Of a stretch of DNA of 34,501 nucleotides, positions 16,136 to 23,821 are shown one piece after another (within the stretch, counting starts at the first letter, position 1; every line of letters begins with the position of its first letter). A model generated the notes under the pieces. The model made no database searches. It worked only from the letters and a program-made list of their open reading frames with translations, and was not told where the DNA came from. The translations under genes were made by a program, and so were the position numbers. This DNA comes from Pseudomonadota bacterium (GTDB lineage: Bacteria > Pseudomonadota > Gammaproteobacteria > Burkholderiales > Ferrovaceae), in assembly GCA_028873535.1 (NCBI GenBank), contig JAGWIJ010000028.1:1-34501 (forward strand), in the 5' to 3' direction.

Positions 16136-16272
16136 CCACTCATCTCTCACCTCTGCGTCCCTTGCGCAGCCAGGCTGCTGTCGCCGCGTCGCGCGGCGAT
16201 TCCCGGCTGCGCAGTCTGGTCAAACCCGTCCCACCCTGCAACAATGCGCCAATTGTCCAGAGCCCACTTGCG

Positions 16273-17028
16273 GTGATCACCTACGAGTACCCGCTCAACG
16301 AGAAGGTCCGTACGCTGCTGCGCCTGGAAGACATGTACGACCGCGTCCTCCTGTTCACGGGCCGCGACGCGCCACGCGACCACGAGGTCGCCTTCTCCCG
16401 CCTTTTCGAGATTCTGGATGCCGGCTCGCGTTCCGACGTCAAGAGCGAGCTGCTGCAGGAACTCGACCGCCAGCGCGTGCTGTTGGAATCGCTGCGCGGC
16501 AATCCCGAGGTCTCCAGCGATCGGCTCGATGCCGCGATGAACGAAGTCACCAGCGCCGCCGCCGCGCTGCAGGCCACCCAGGGCAAGTTCGGCCAGCACC
16601 TGCGCGACAACGACTGGGTGATGGCGATCCGCAGCCGCTTCAACATCCCCGGCGGAGCCTGCGAATTCGATCTGCCCGGATTCCACCACTGGCTGCACCA
16701 GCCGTCCTACGTGCGCCAGGGTCAGCTGCAAGCCTGGCTGGAACCGCTGCTGCCGATCCACCGTGCCCTGGGCACCATCCTGCGCCTGCTGCGCGAAAGC
16801 GGCGAGGATGTCGACCAGTTGGCGCGGCGTGGCACCTTCCAGCAGATGCCGATGCTGCGGCCGGCCCAGATGCTGCGCATCCAGCTCGAGGAGGGCCTTG
16901 CCTGCGTGCCCGAGCTGTCCGCCAACAAGTACGCGCTCAACATCCGTTTCATCAGCAATGCCGCCGGACTGCGTCCCACCCTCTACGAGCACGACGTCCC
17001 TTTCCGCATCGCCTACTGCAATCTCTGA
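16273..17028 (+). CDS. zapD: Cell division protein ZapD
   Basis: Cytoplasmic FtsZ-binding protein, 251 residues from the chosen start, that bundles FtsZ filaments at the septal ring. The start region ITYEYPLNEKVRTLLRLEDMYDR is the classic ZapD N-terminus, and the C-terminal part ends in the conserved ISNAAGLRPTLYEHDVPFRIAYC. An ATG at 16132, overlapping the coaE stop as ATGA, is an alternative. It would add 47 residues that are unlike the family, and the third-codon GC content falls sharply in 16135-16270, so I prefer the GTG at 16273, which gives the E. coli-like length. The ambiguity is real, because the ATGA overlap is attractive. yacG follows 9 bases downstream. Confidence 0.9.
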   Translation: MITYEYPLNEKVRTLLRLEDMYDRVLLFTGRDAPRDHEVAFSRLFEILDAGSRSDVKSELLQELDRQRVLLESLRGNPEVSSDRLDAAMNEVTSAAAALQATQGKFGQHLRDNDWVMAIRSRFNIPGGACEFDLPGFHHWLHQPSYVRQGQLQAWLEPLLPIHRALGTILRLLRESGEDVDQLARRGTFQQMPMLRPAQMLRIQLEEGLACVPELSANKYALNIRFISNAAGLRPTLYEHDVPFRIAYCNL

Positions 17029-17037
17029 GGCCGTGGC

Positions 17038-17217
17038 ATGAGTGTGCGTCCTCCCCGTCAGGTGCCGTGTCCGCAGTGCGGCCGGCTGTCGCCGTTCACG
17101 CCGGAAAACCCCTGGCGCCCCTTCTGCTGCGAACGCTGCCGCATGATCGATCTCGGTCACTGGGCCAACGAGTCCTATCGCGTTCCCGCCATTGAAGACG
17201 AACCGGCCTCGGAATGA
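17038..17217 (+). CDS. yacG: DNA gyrase inhibitor YacG (zinc-finger protein)
   Basis: A 59-residue protein. It has the YacG zinc site: CPQCG (11-15) and CCERC (30-34), the second running into the signature [15 protein letters not shown]. YacG binds the C-terminal part of GyrB and blocks DNA binding by gyrase in E. coli. The C-terminus is short and acidic (IEDEPASE), as in other members. It follows zapD by 9 bases in the standard coaE-zapD-yacG order, so it is probably the last gene of the pil operon. No clear terminator follows; the next element is a candidate promoter with a palindrome. Confidence 0.93.
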   Translation: MSVRPPRQVPCPQCGRLSPFTPENPWRPFCCERCRMIDLGHWANESYRVPAIEDEPASE

Positions 17218-17242
17218 CGCGCCGCAAACAAGTCTCACTGCC

Positions 17243-17272
17243 TTGCCGCTGCTGAAACACGCGTGTTATCTT
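17243..17272 (+). promoter_or_regulatory. Candidate promoter and palindromic operator of the cox operon
   Basis: TTGCCG (17243-17248) and TATCTT (17267-17272) are 18 bases apart, each four of six to the sigma-70 consensus. The perfect 12-base palindrome AACACGCGTGTT (17256-17267) fills the spacer and abuts the -10 box, a good position for a repressor site. It lies 40 bases before the first gene of the oxidase cluster. Confidence 0.4.
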
Positions 17273-17311
17273 CCGGCGGCTGACATTTGGTGATCGGCCC
17301 GGAGGTTGCGC

Positions 17312-17788
17312 GTGCGCACAGTAAGCGAACCGGAAGAGTTCACCCACCAGGTGGTCCGGAAGTGCTCCTTGAGCCCGAGCCAACGGACCCTTGCGCTCGT
17401 GCTGATGGGCGGCACCACAATGTCGGTCGGCTTGGGGATATGCCTTTTCTATGGTGCGTGGCCGGTGCTGCCCTATGCAGGACTGGAGCTCGTGGTGCTG
17501 TGCCTGGGGTTCCGCTGGATCGCGGGGCACGACGGCGACTACGAGCGCATCACGGTGAGCGGAGGTGAACTGCGCCACGAAGTGCAGGTGCGCCGCCGCG
17601 TCACCACGCGCCGCTGGAACACGCATTGGAGTACCTTGCTGTGGCGTACCCGGGGCTGCCGGGTGGAATTGCGGATCCGGTCTCACGGCAGGGAGGCGGA
17701 GATCGGCCGGATGATGCTGGACGAGGACCGCAACAGGTTGGCAGAACATCTGCGCGGACTGTTGCGGGTACAAAAAACAACTTTCTGA
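17312..17788 (+). CDS. DUF2244 membrane protein
   Basis: Small membrane protein, 158 residues, of the DUF2244 family, often found next to cytochrome c oxidase genes; its function is not known. After about 25 polar residues (LSPSQRTLALVLM) there are two adjacent membrane segments (about 30-65, TMSVGLGICLFYGAWPVLPYAG and LELVVLCLGFRWIAG). A soluble C-terminal domain with DYERITVSGGELRHE, a run of Arg residues and a conserved-looking RSHGREAEIGRMMLDEDR segment follows. The GTG at 17312 is chosen because GGAGG ends six bases before it; a TTG at 17306 would directly abut the GGAGG. It is 19 bases ahead of ctaC and probably the first gene of the oxidase operon. Confidence 0.85.
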   Translation: MRTVSEPEEFTHQVVRKCSLSPSQRTLALVLMGGTTMSVGLGICLFYGAWPVLPYAGLELVVLCLGFRWIAGHDGDYERITVSGGELRHEVQVRRRVTTRRWNTHWSTLLWRTRGCRVELRIRSHGREAEIGRMMLDEDRNRLAEHLRGLLRVQKTTF

Positions 17789-17807
17789 GACCACAGAGCA
17801 CGAGACC

Positions 17808-18644
17808 ATGAAGAACTTTCGCCTGACTGCCGGACTCGTTCCCACCCTGCTGCCGCTGCTGGCGCAGGCCGGCTACGACGTGAACATTCCGGCGCCGAAG
17901 TCCACGATCTCCTTCCAGATCTTCGATCTGCACATGGAAATCCTCTACGTCTGCCTGGCGATTTTCGTGGTCGTGTTCGGCGTGATGTTCTATTCGCTGT
18001 TTGCGCACCGCAAGTCGAAGGGGGCCGTGGCGGCGCACTTCCACGAGAACACCACCGTCGAAGTGGTATGGACCATCGTGCCCTTCCTGATCCTGGCCGC
18101 CATGGCCATGCCCGCCACGCGCACCGTGCTGGCCATGAAGGATCCCAGCAATGCCGACATGACCATCAAGGTCACGGCCTTCCAGTGGAAGTGGCAGTAC
18201 GACTACCTGAACGATGGCGTCAAGTTCTACGCCACGCTGTCGACGCCGCGCGCCGAGATCGGCTCGCCCGAAGCGCCAGGCAAGCCGGTCAGCGAACACT
18301 ACCTGCTCGAGACCGACAACAACGTGGTCGTGCCGGTCGGCAAGAAGGTGCGCCTGCTGATCACCGCCAACGACGTCATCCATGGCTGGTATGTGCCGCA
18401 ACTGGGCGTCAACCAGTACGGCATCCCGGGCTTCATCAAGGAGTCGTGGTTCCAGGCCACCGAACCCGGCGTGTTCCGGGGCCAGTGCAGCCAGATCTGC
18501 GGCAAGGAACACGGCTACATGCCGATCGTTGTCGAGGCCAAGTCGGCCGAGGACTACGCGGCCTGGGTCAAGGAGCAGAAGGCCCGCCAGGCCGCGGCCG
18601 AAGGCGCGCAGAAGCTGAGCCTGGCCGACGCCCCCGCCCGCTGA
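17808..18644 (+). CDS. ctaC: Cytochrome c oxidase subunit II
   Basis: Subunit II of the aa3-type oxidase, 278 residues; its periplasmic CuA centre takes electrons from cytochrome c. A cleavable signal sequence (LVPTLLPLLAQAG) is followed by two membrane helices (about 45-65 and 87-105). The cupredoxin domain has all CuA ligands: His in DVIHGWYVPQLGV and the cluster CSQICGKEHGYMPIV. The segment FQWKWQYDY is the aromatic electron-entry region. There is no fused cytochrome c domain at the C-terminus, which ends in a charged Ala-rich tail. It is followed by ctaD after 59 bases. Confidence 0.97.
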   Translation: MKNFRLTAGLVPTLLPLLAQAGYDVNIPAPKSTISFQIFDLHMEILYVCLAIFVVVFGVMFYSLFAHRKSKGAVAAHFHENTTVEVVWTIVPFLILAAMAMPATRTVLAMKDPSNADMTIKVTAFQWKWQYDYLNDGVKFYATLSTPRAEIGSPEAPGKPVSEHYLLETDNNVVVPVGKKVRLLITANDVIHGWYVPQLGVNQYGIPGFIKESWFQATEPGVFRGQCSQICGKEHGYMPIVVEAKSAEDYAAWVKEQKARQAAAEGAQKLSLADAPAR

Positions 18645-18703
18645 GTCCCCGAACTTTCCGCATCAGCCCTTGAACCATTGAAGAACATCTGACGGAGCAC
18701 GCG

Positions 18704-20284
18704 ATGGAAGCCACCCAAGGCCACGCCCACGACGATCACCACGACCACGCCCCGCAAGGATTCGGCCACTATTTCACCACCACCAACCACAAGGACATCG
18801 GTTCGCTGTACCTCTGGTTCAGCATGATCATGTTCTTTGTCGGCGGCTTCATGGCCCTGGTGATCCGCGCCGAGCTGTTCCAGCCCGGCATCCAGATCGT
18901 CAACCCCGACGTCTTCAACCAGCTCACCACCATCCATGCGCTGGTGATGATCTTTGGCGCGGTCATGCCCGGCTTCGTGGGCTTCGCCAACTGGCAGATC
19001 CCGCTGATGGTGGGCGCCTCCGACATGGCCTTCGCGCGCATGAACAACTGGAGCTTCTGGTTGATGCCGCCAGCCGCCATCCTGCTGGTCGGTTCCTTCC
19101 TGGTGCCCGGTGGCGCCGCCGGCTCCGGCTGGACGCTCTACCCGCCGCTGTCGGTCCAGGGCGGCATGTCCGTCGACATGACCATCCTCGCGGTGCACAT
19201 CATGGGCGCCTCGTCGATCATGGGCTCGATCAACATCATCACCACCATCCTGAACATGCGCGCGCCCGGCATGACCCTGATGCGCATGCCGATGTTCGTG
19301 TGGACCTGGCTGATCACCGCCTACCTCCTGATCGCCGTGATGCCGGTGCTGGCCGGTGCAGTCACCATGCTGCTGACCGATCGCCACTTCGGCACCCACT
19401 TCTTCAACGCTGCCGGCGGCGGTGACCCGACGATGTTCATGCACATCTTCTGGTTCTTCGGCCACCCCGAGGTCTACATCATGATCCTGCCGGCCTTCGG
19501 GATCATCTCGCACATCATCCCGACCTTCGCGCGCAAGCCGCTGTTCGGCTACGCGTCGATGGTCTACGCCACCGCCTCGATCGCGCTGCTGTCGTTCATC
19601 GTGTGGGGCCACCACATGTTCACCGTCGGCATGCCCGCGGCCGGCAACCTGTTCTTCATGTACGCCACCATGCTGATCGCGGTGCCCACCGGCGTGAAGG
19701 TGTTCAACTGGATCGCCACCATGTGGAAAGGCTCGATGACTTTCGAGACCCCGATGCTGTTTGCGGTGGGCTTCGTGTCGCTGTTCACCATCGGCGGCTT
19801 CAGCGGCCTGGTGTGCGCCATCACCCCGGTCGACATCACCATCCACAACACCTACTACGTGGTGGCGCACTTCCACTACGTGCTGTTCTCCGGTGCCATC
19901 TACTCGATCATGGGCGGCGCCTACTTCTGGCTGCCCAAGTGGACCGGCCACATGTACGACGAGAAGCTGGGCAAGGTGCATTTCTGGCTCACCACCATCT
20001 TCTTCAATCTGACCTTCTTCCCCCAGCACTTCCTGGGCCTGGCCGGCATGCCGCGCCGCATCCCGGACTACGCGCCGCAGTTCACCGAGTTCAACCAGAT
20101 CTCGTCGATCGGCGCCTTCGGCCTGGGCATCAGCCAGCTGCTGTTCCTGTACGTGGTGATCAAGTGCATCCGCGGCGGCGTCAAGGCCCCGGCCAAGCCC
20201 TGGGAAGGTGCCGAAGGCCTCGAGTGGACCGTGCCTTCGCCGGCGCCCTACCACACCTTCGAAACCCCGCCGAGCTTCCACTGA
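18704..20284 (+). CDS. ctaD: Cytochrome c oxidase subunit I (A1 type)
   Basis: Catalytic subunit, 526 residues and 12 membrane helices, that reduces O2 to water and pumps protons. Visible ligands and channel residues: His in [11 protein letters not shown] (haem a), GHPEVY (CuB His, the proton-gating Glu and the cross-linked Tyr, which make it A1 type), the His pair in [10 protein letters not shown] (CuB), and HFHYVL (haem a3 and haem a). The D-channel region [19 protein letters not shown] is intact. The N-terminus is His/Asp-rich ([13 protein letters not shown]). A GGAG site precedes the ATG. The long open frame on the opposite strand is a shadow of this gene. A GC-rich hairpin follows at 20295-20325. 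Confidence 0.98.
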   Translation: MEATQGHAHDDHHDHAPQGFGHYFTTTNHKDIGSLYLWFSMIMFFVGGFMALVIRAELFQPGIQIVNPDVFNQLTTIHALVMIFGAVMPGFVGFANWQIPLMVGASDMAFARMNNWSFWLMPPAAILLVGSFLVPGGAAGSGWTLYPPLSVQGGMSVDMTILAVHIMGASSIMGSINIITTILNMRAPGMTLMRMPMFVWTWLITAYLLIAVMPVLAGAVTMLLTDRHFGTHFFNAAGGGDPTMFMHIFWFFGHPEVYIMILPAFGIISHIIPTFARKPLFGYASMVYATASIALLSFIVWGHHMFTVGMPAAGNLFFMYATMLIAVPTGVKVFNWIATMWKGSMTFETPMLFAVGFVSLFTIGGFSGLVCAITPVDITIHNTYYVVAHFHYVLFSGAIYSIMGGAYFWLPKWTGHMYDEKLGKVHFWLTTIFFNLTFFPQHFLGLAGMPRRIPDYAPQFTEFNQISSIGAFGLGISQLLFLYVVIKCIRGGVKAPAKPWEGAEGLEWTVPSPAPYHTFETPPSFH

Positions 20285-20294
20285 TCTGATCCGC

Positions 20295-20325
20295 GCGCCG
20301 CGGCCCCCGCAGAGGGGCCCGGCGC
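20295..20325 (+). other. GC-rich hairpin between ctaD and the 40-residue gene
   Basis: GCGCCGCGGCCCC (20295-20307) pairs with GGGGCCCGGCGC (20314-20325) with a single bulged base and a 6-base loop. It starts 10 bases after the ctaD stop and ends 10 bases before the next ATG. There is no U-run, so it may be an attenuator, an mRNA-stability stem that protects the ctaC-ctaD transcript, or a block to ribosome loading. Confidence 0.5.
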
Positions 20326-20335
20326 CGCCACCGCC

Positions 20336-20458
20336 ATGCCCCAGACTCCAGCCGACTCCGGCAACAGCAACCACGGCAACAAATACCTCACGGCAGTGCT
20401 GCTGCTGGTGATGGTGATCGGCCTGTTCGTGGCCACCATGACCCATCTGGTCTTCTGA
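20336..20458 (+). CDS. 40-residue single-helix membrane protein in the cox operon
   Basis: A 40-residue open frame. The first 16 residues are polar (Asn, Ser, Gly, His) and residues 17-40 form one hydrophobic helix (LTAVLLLVMVIGLFVATM). Its TGA overlaps the ctaG start as TGATG, the same coupling seen between ctaG and the DUF2970 gene. Its position between ctaD and ctaG is that of the small oxidase assembly proteins annotated in beta- and gammaproteobacteria, but I cannot assign a family from sequence alone. No good ribosome site is visible; a hairpin ends 10 bases upstream. It could be an assembly factor or a small structural subunit. Confidence 0.65.
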   Translation: MPQTPADSGNSNHGNKYLTAVLLLVMVIGLFVATMTHLVF

Positions 20459-21006
20459 TGACACCCGTCAACGCCGGCATCGCCGGCCGCAATGCCCTGC
20501 TGGCGCGCAAGCTGGTGATCATCGCCGGCATGATGGCGTGCTTCGGCTTCCTGCTGGTGCCGTTCTACCGCCAGATCTGCGAGGCCACCGGCATCAGCCA
20601 GAGCCGCATCACGGCGCAGACTGCCAGTGGACAGTCCGACCTGGCGCGCACCGTCACCGTCGAATTCGTGGCGTCGAGCAGTGCACTCGGCTGGACCTTC
20701 GAGGCGCTCGACCCGATCGTGCAGGTGCATCCCGGCCAGTCCACCACCGTGCACTATCGCGTGGTCAACACCACCGGCCGGCGTGTCGTCGCCCAGGCGG
20801 TGCCGAGCTATGCGCCGGCGCTGGCGGCAAGCCACTTCAAGAAGCTCAAGTGCTTCTGCTTTGATCGCCAGACCTTCGCGCCGGGCGAATCGCGCGACAT
20901 GGCGGTGGTGTTCGTGGTCGAGCCCGACCTGCCCGCCGACATCGCGCGCATTTCCCTGTCCTACACCTTCTTCGACGTGACGCAGGAAGCCGGGGGGGCC
21001 GCCTGA
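20458..21006 (+). CDS. ctaG: Cytochrome c oxidase assembly protein CtaG (Cox11)
   Basis: Copper chaperone that delivers Cu(I) to the CuB site of subunit I, 182 residues. One N-terminal membrane helix (LVIIAGMMACFGFLLVPFYRQICEATG) has the family FYRQICEATG end. The periplasmic immunoglobulin-like domain contains FKKLKCFCFDRQTFAPGE, with the copper-binding CFCF, and ISLSYTFFDV near the end. All conserved residues are present and the length is normal. The start overlaps the preceding small gene as TGATG, and the stop overlaps the DUF2970 start the same way. Confidence 0.95.
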   Translation: MTPVNAGIAGRNALLARKLVIIAGMMACFGFLLVPFYRQICEATGISQSRITAQTASGQSDLARTVTVEFVASSSALGWTFEALDPIVQVHPGQSTTVHYRVVNTTGRRVVAQAVPSYAPALAASHFKKLKCFCFDRQTFAPGESRDMAVVFVVEPDLPADIARISLSYTFFDVTQEAGGAA

Positions 21007-21194
21007 TGGCGCGCGCCTCGATGTTCCGTGCTTTTGTCGCGGTGTTCTGGAGCTTTCTCGGCATCCGCAAGGACTCCGAATACCAGACCGACATCACCCA
21101 GCTCAGCTTTGGCCAGATCGTGGTGGCCGGCGTGATCTGCACGCTGCTGTTCATCGCCAGCCTGGTGGGCGTGGTGTACCTGGTGACCCATTGA
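21006..21194 (+). CDS. DUF2970 small membrane protein
   Basis: A 62-residue protein of the DUF2970 family. The N-terminus has AFVAVFWSFLGIRKDSEYQTD, the family hallmark, and the C-terminal half is one membrane helix (IVVAGVICTLLFIASLVGVVYLV). It sits between ctaG and ctaE in many beta- and gammaproteobacterial oxidase loci; a role in oxidase assembly or stability is presumed but unproven. Its ATG shares one base with the ctaG stop (TGATG), so translation is coupled. ctaE begins 64 bases later with its own good ribosome site. Confidence 0.88.
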   Translation: MARASMFRAFVAVFWSFLGIRKDSEYQTDITQLSFGQIVVAGVICTLLFIASLVGVVYLVTH

Positions 21195-21258
21195 TTCGAA
21201 CCGCTAAGACCCTATCCCGCCCCTAAACCGAACAAACATCCAAACCAGGGAGACTTGA

Positions 21259-22098
21259 ATGAATTCTGCGCATGACGTGTATTACGTCCCGGCACCTTCG
21301 AAGTGGCCGGTGGTGGGTTCCACGGCACTGTTCCTGCTCGCGCTGGGCGTGATCAACCTCCTGCACGTCGGCCGCACCCAGGGGCTGATGCTGCTGATCG
21401 CCGGCTTCGCTGTGCTCACCTACATGCTGTTCGGCTGGTTCGGCACCGTGATCAGCGAAAGCGAGGGCGGCAAGTACAACGCCCAGGTGGACGCCTCGTT
21501 CCGCTGGGCGATGGGCTGGTTCATCTTTTCGGAAGTGATGTTCTTCGCCGCCTTCTTCGGCGCGCTGTTCTACGCGCGCCAACTGTCGGTTCCCCTGCTG
21601 GGTGACATCGACAACACGCTGCTGTGGCCCGGCTTCAAGCCGAACTGGCCCAGCGAAGGCCCCTACCTGACCACGCCCTTCCACCCCATGGCTGCCTGGG
21701 GCATCCCGGCGATCAACACCCTGCTGCTGCTGAGCTCGGGCGTGACCGTCACCTGGGCGCACTGGGCACTCAAGAAGAACAACCGCAGCCAGCTGATCAT
21801 GGGCCTGGCCGCCACCATCGCGCTGGGCCTGCTGTTCCTGGTGCTGCAGATCAGCGAATACGGCGAAGCCGCCTTTTCGCTGTCGACAGGCGTGTACGGT
21901 GCCACCTTCTTCATGCTGACGGGCTTCCATGGTTTCCACGTGACCCTCGGCACGCTGATGCTGATCGTGATCCTGGGCCGCAGCGCCAAGGGCCACTTCA
22001 CGCCCGAGCACCATTTCGCCTTCGAGGCCGTGTCCTGGTACTGGCACTTCGTCGACGTGGTGTGGCTCGGCCTGTTCATCTTCGTCTACTGGCTGTAG
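21259..22098 (+). CDS. ctaE: Cytochrome c oxidase subunit III
   Basis: Subunit III, 279 residues with seven membrane helices, which stabilises subunit I and its proton uptake. Typical segments: HDVYYVPAPSKWPVVGS at the start, FRWAMGWFIFSEVMFFAAFFGALFYAR (with the lipid-binding Glu), NTLLLLSSGVTVTWAHWAL, and the C-terminal TGFHGFHVTLGTLMLI and FEAVSWYWHFVDVVWLGLFIFVY. The core and length are normal. A GGGAG ribosome site precedes the ATG. It ends the first oxidase transcript, because an intrinsic terminator lies at 22163-22197. Confidence 0.97.
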   Translation: MNSAHDVYYVPAPSKWPVVGSTALFLLALGVINLLHVGRTQGLMLLIAGFAVLTYMLFGWFGTVISESEGGKYNAQVDASFRWAMGWFIFSEVMFFAAFFGALFYARQLSVPLLGDIDNTLLWPGFKPNWPSEGPYLTTPFHPMAAWGIPAINTLLLLSSGVTVTWAHWALKKNNRSQLIMGLAATIALGLLFLVLQISEYGEAAFSLSTGVYGATFFMLTGFHGFHVTLGTLMLIVILGRSAKGHFTPEHHFAFEAVSWYWHFVDVVWLGLFIFVYWL

Positions 22099-22105
22099 CC
22101 GGCAC

Positions 22106-22127
22106 GCCGCGCCCGGCCGGGCGCGGC
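22106..22127. repeat. Perfect 22-base palindrome after ctaE
   Basis: Each half is GCCGCGCCCGG or its complement, with no loop. A second pair, GGCACGCCGC (22101-22110) and GCGGCGTGCC (22145-22154), overlaps its left arm, so the RNA could fold in either of two exclusive ways upstream of the terminator. Confidence 0.6.
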
Positions 22128-22162
22128 GGCAGCAGTCGAAGCGGGCGGCGTGCCGTCCGGCG

Positions 22163-22197
22163 ACCCGGGATCTGCGTGCAGGCCCGGGTTTGTCTTT
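22163..22197 (+). terminator. Intrinsic terminator of the ctaC-ctaE operon
   Basis: ACCCGGG (22163-22169) pairs with CCCGGGT (22183-22189), with a nested CTGC/GCAG stem in the loop, followed by TTGTCTTT. This is the best Rho-independent terminator in the window. It is oriented for the plus strand, ahead of the opposing DUF2909 gene. Confidence 0.75.
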
Positions 22198-22221
22198 ATA
22201 GTGACGCGCCTGCTCCAGGTC

Positions 22222-22419
22222 TCAGAGATGGCGGTCGGGCAGCAATCCGAAGTACTGGCCTGCCATCAACAACAGGAACAGGCTCACCGACAGGGCCACG
22301 CGCAGCGTGAGCGCACGTACGGCGCGATCGCTGCGACCCTTGTCGGTCATCATGAAATACAGACCGCTGGCCAGACTCCCCACGATCAGGCCCAGCACCA
22401 GCAAGACGACCACACGCAT
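22222..22419 (-). CDS. DUF2909 twin-transmembrane protein
   Basis: A 65-residue protein with two membrane helices (VVVLLVLGLIVGSLASGLYF and ALTLRVALSVSLFLLLMAGQY) separated by the family motif MMTDKGRSDRAVRALTLR. It fits DUF2909, small proteins next to surf1 in gammaproteobacterial oxidase loci, of unknown function. The ATG at 22419 is chosen; the longer open frame to 22647 overlaps surf1 and reads as low-complexity. It is divergent from surf1, with only 34 bases between the two start codons, so both promoters must lie within or beyond the opposite gene, or overlap. Confidence 0.85.
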   Translation of the reverse strand: MRVVVLLVLGLIVGSLASGLYFMMTDKGRSDRAVRALTLRVALSVSLFLLLMAGQYFGLLPDRHL

Positions 22420-22453
22420 TTCTCGAGTCCAGGCTTTGCAGACAGATGACAGC

Positions 22454-23194
22454 ATGACGCCCGCATTGCCGCACGTCCAGCCTTGGCGCCGCGCGCTGCC
22501 CACGGTGGCCGCCGTGGCCGTGGTGCTTGCCACCGCCCTGCTCGGCCGCTGGCAACTGCAGCGCGCCGATGAAAAGGCGCTGCTGCAGGCAGCGCTCGAG
22601 GCGCGCGCGCACGCACCGTCGCTGGATCTGGCAGCGCTGGCCGCCACGCTGCGGGCCGCCAGCGAAGCCGACGCCCTGCGCTTCCGCCCGGCACACGCCC
22701 ATGGCCACTACCTGCCGCAGGGCCAGATCCTGATCGACAATCGCGAGCACGACGGCGTGCCCGGCTATCATGTGCTGACCCCGCTGGACCTGGGGGGCGG
22801 ACGCGCCGTGCTGGTCAACCGGGGCTTCGTGGCACGCGATGCGGGCTATCCGCGGGCCCCTGCAGTGGCAGTGCCGGGCGATGCGGTCGAGGTGGCCGGT
22901 ACGCTGGCGCTGGCGCACAGCCGCTACCTGGAGCTGTCCGCGGATACGATCAATGGCCAGGTCTGGCAGAACCTCAGGATCGACCAGTACACGGCGCGCA
23001 CCGGGATCAGCGTGCTGCCGCTGGTGCTGCTGGCCGACCCACCGGGCGCAGGGCTGCTGGCCGTGCACGAGACACCTGATGCCAATATCGCCATGCACCG
23101 TGGCTATGCCTTCCAGTGGTTCAGCCTGTGCGCCACCACGGTGCTGCTGTATTCCTACTTCACCTTCTTCCGCCGGAAGTCCCCTCAGCCATGA
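22454..23194 (+). CDS. surf1: Surf1 family oxidase assembly protein
   Basis: Inner-membrane haem a-handling factor, 246 residues, for insertion of haem a into subunit I. It has two membrane helices, one at each end (RALPTVAAVAVVLATALLGRWQLQRADEK; FQWFSLCATTVLLYSYFTF). Family motifs are the LGRWQLQRADEK segment, the HGHYLPQGQILIDNREHDGVPGYHVLTPL core, VLVNRGFV and the C-terminal HRGYAFQWFSL. All are present. The ribosome site is weak. The stop overlaps the next start as ATGA. Confidence 0.93.
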   Translation: MTPALPHVQPWRRALPTVAAVAVVLATALLGRWQLQRADEKALLQAALEARAHAPSLDLAALAATLRAASEADALRFRPAHAHGHYLPQGQILIDNREHDGVPGYHVLTPLDLGGGRAVLVNRGFVARDAGYPRAPAVAVPGDAVEVAGTLALAHSRYLELSADTINGQVWQNLRIDQYTARTGISVLPLVLLADPPGAGLLAVHETPDANIAMHRGYAFQWFSLCATTVLLYSYFTFFRRKSPQP

Positions 23195-23802
23195 ATACGT
23201 CCGCCACGCCGCCGTCGGCGCCCGCCACCCCCGCCCAGATCCGCTCGGCACGCATCCAGATCGTGCTGATGGTGCTGGTGTTTGCGGCGCCCGTGGTGCT
23301 GTCCTACATCTGGTATTTCTTCGTTCACCCGGTCGACCACCTCAACTACGGCACCCTGCTCGACGTGCACCCCTTGCCGGCGGCCACCCTGCCTGATCTG
23401 CAGGGGCAGCGCCAGGACTTTGCCAGCCTGCGCGGCAAATGGCTGATCGTCGCCGAAGACGACGGAGCCTGCGCCGCCCCTTGCGCGACCAAGCTCTACG
23501 CCATGCGCCAGGTCCGTGCCGCGCTTGGCCACGATGACCTGCGTGTCGAACGCGTGCTGCTGCTGCGCGATGACGCGCCCGTCAGCGCCAGCGTGCAGCA
23601 GGACTTCCCCGGCACGCACTTCCTGCGCGTCAGCGGCACGCCGCTGGCGGACGCCTTCACGCCCGAGCAGGGCGACGTGCGCGCCCATCTGTGGGTGGTC
23701 GACCCGCTCGGCAATCTGGTGATGCGCTATCCGGCCGATCCGGACCTCAGGCGCATGCTCAAGGACATGGAGCGCCTGCTCAAGGCCTCGCAGATCGGTT
23801 GA
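23191..23802 (+). CDS. Membrane-anchored Sco/thioredoxin-like oxidase assembly protein
   Basis: A 203-residue protein with one N-terminal membrane helix (IVLMVLVFAAPVVLSYIWYFF) and a periplasmic thioredoxin-like domain. A Cys pair spaced as in Sco proteins (C94-A-A-P-C98) follows the strand GKWLIVAEDD, and the end has HLWVVDPLGNLVMRY, similar to the Sco His-containing strand. It is shorter and more divergent than the true Sco encoded at 25698. It is often annotated only as a hypothetical or transmembrane protein in surf1-ctaA loci. A role in CuA assembly or in keeping its Cys residues reduced is inferred from context. The start overlaps the surf1 stop as ATGA; ctaA follows after 19 bases. Confidence 0.8.
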   Translation: MNTSATPPSAPATPAQIRSARIQIVLMVLVFAAPVVLSYIWYFFVHPVDHLNYGTLLDVHPLPAATLPDLQGQRQDFASLRGKWLIVAEDDGACAAPCATKLYAMRQVRAALGHDDLRVERVLLLRDDAPVSASVQQDFPGTHFLRVSGTPLADAFTPEQGDVRAHLWVVDPLGNLVMRYPADPDLRRMLKDMERLLKASQIG

Positions 23803-23821
23803 TTCGTACAAGAGGTTCCTG

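Noticed and set aside
14429..16150. 573-codon minus-strand open frame opposite pilD and coaE
   Set aside because: Gln/His/Arg-rich low-complexity translation, no domain, and it spans two clear plus-strand genes.
18554..20464. 636-codon minus-strand open frame opposite ctaD
   Set aside because: His/Asp/Gly-rich shadow caused by the codon bias of ctaD, which is unmistakable on the plus strand.
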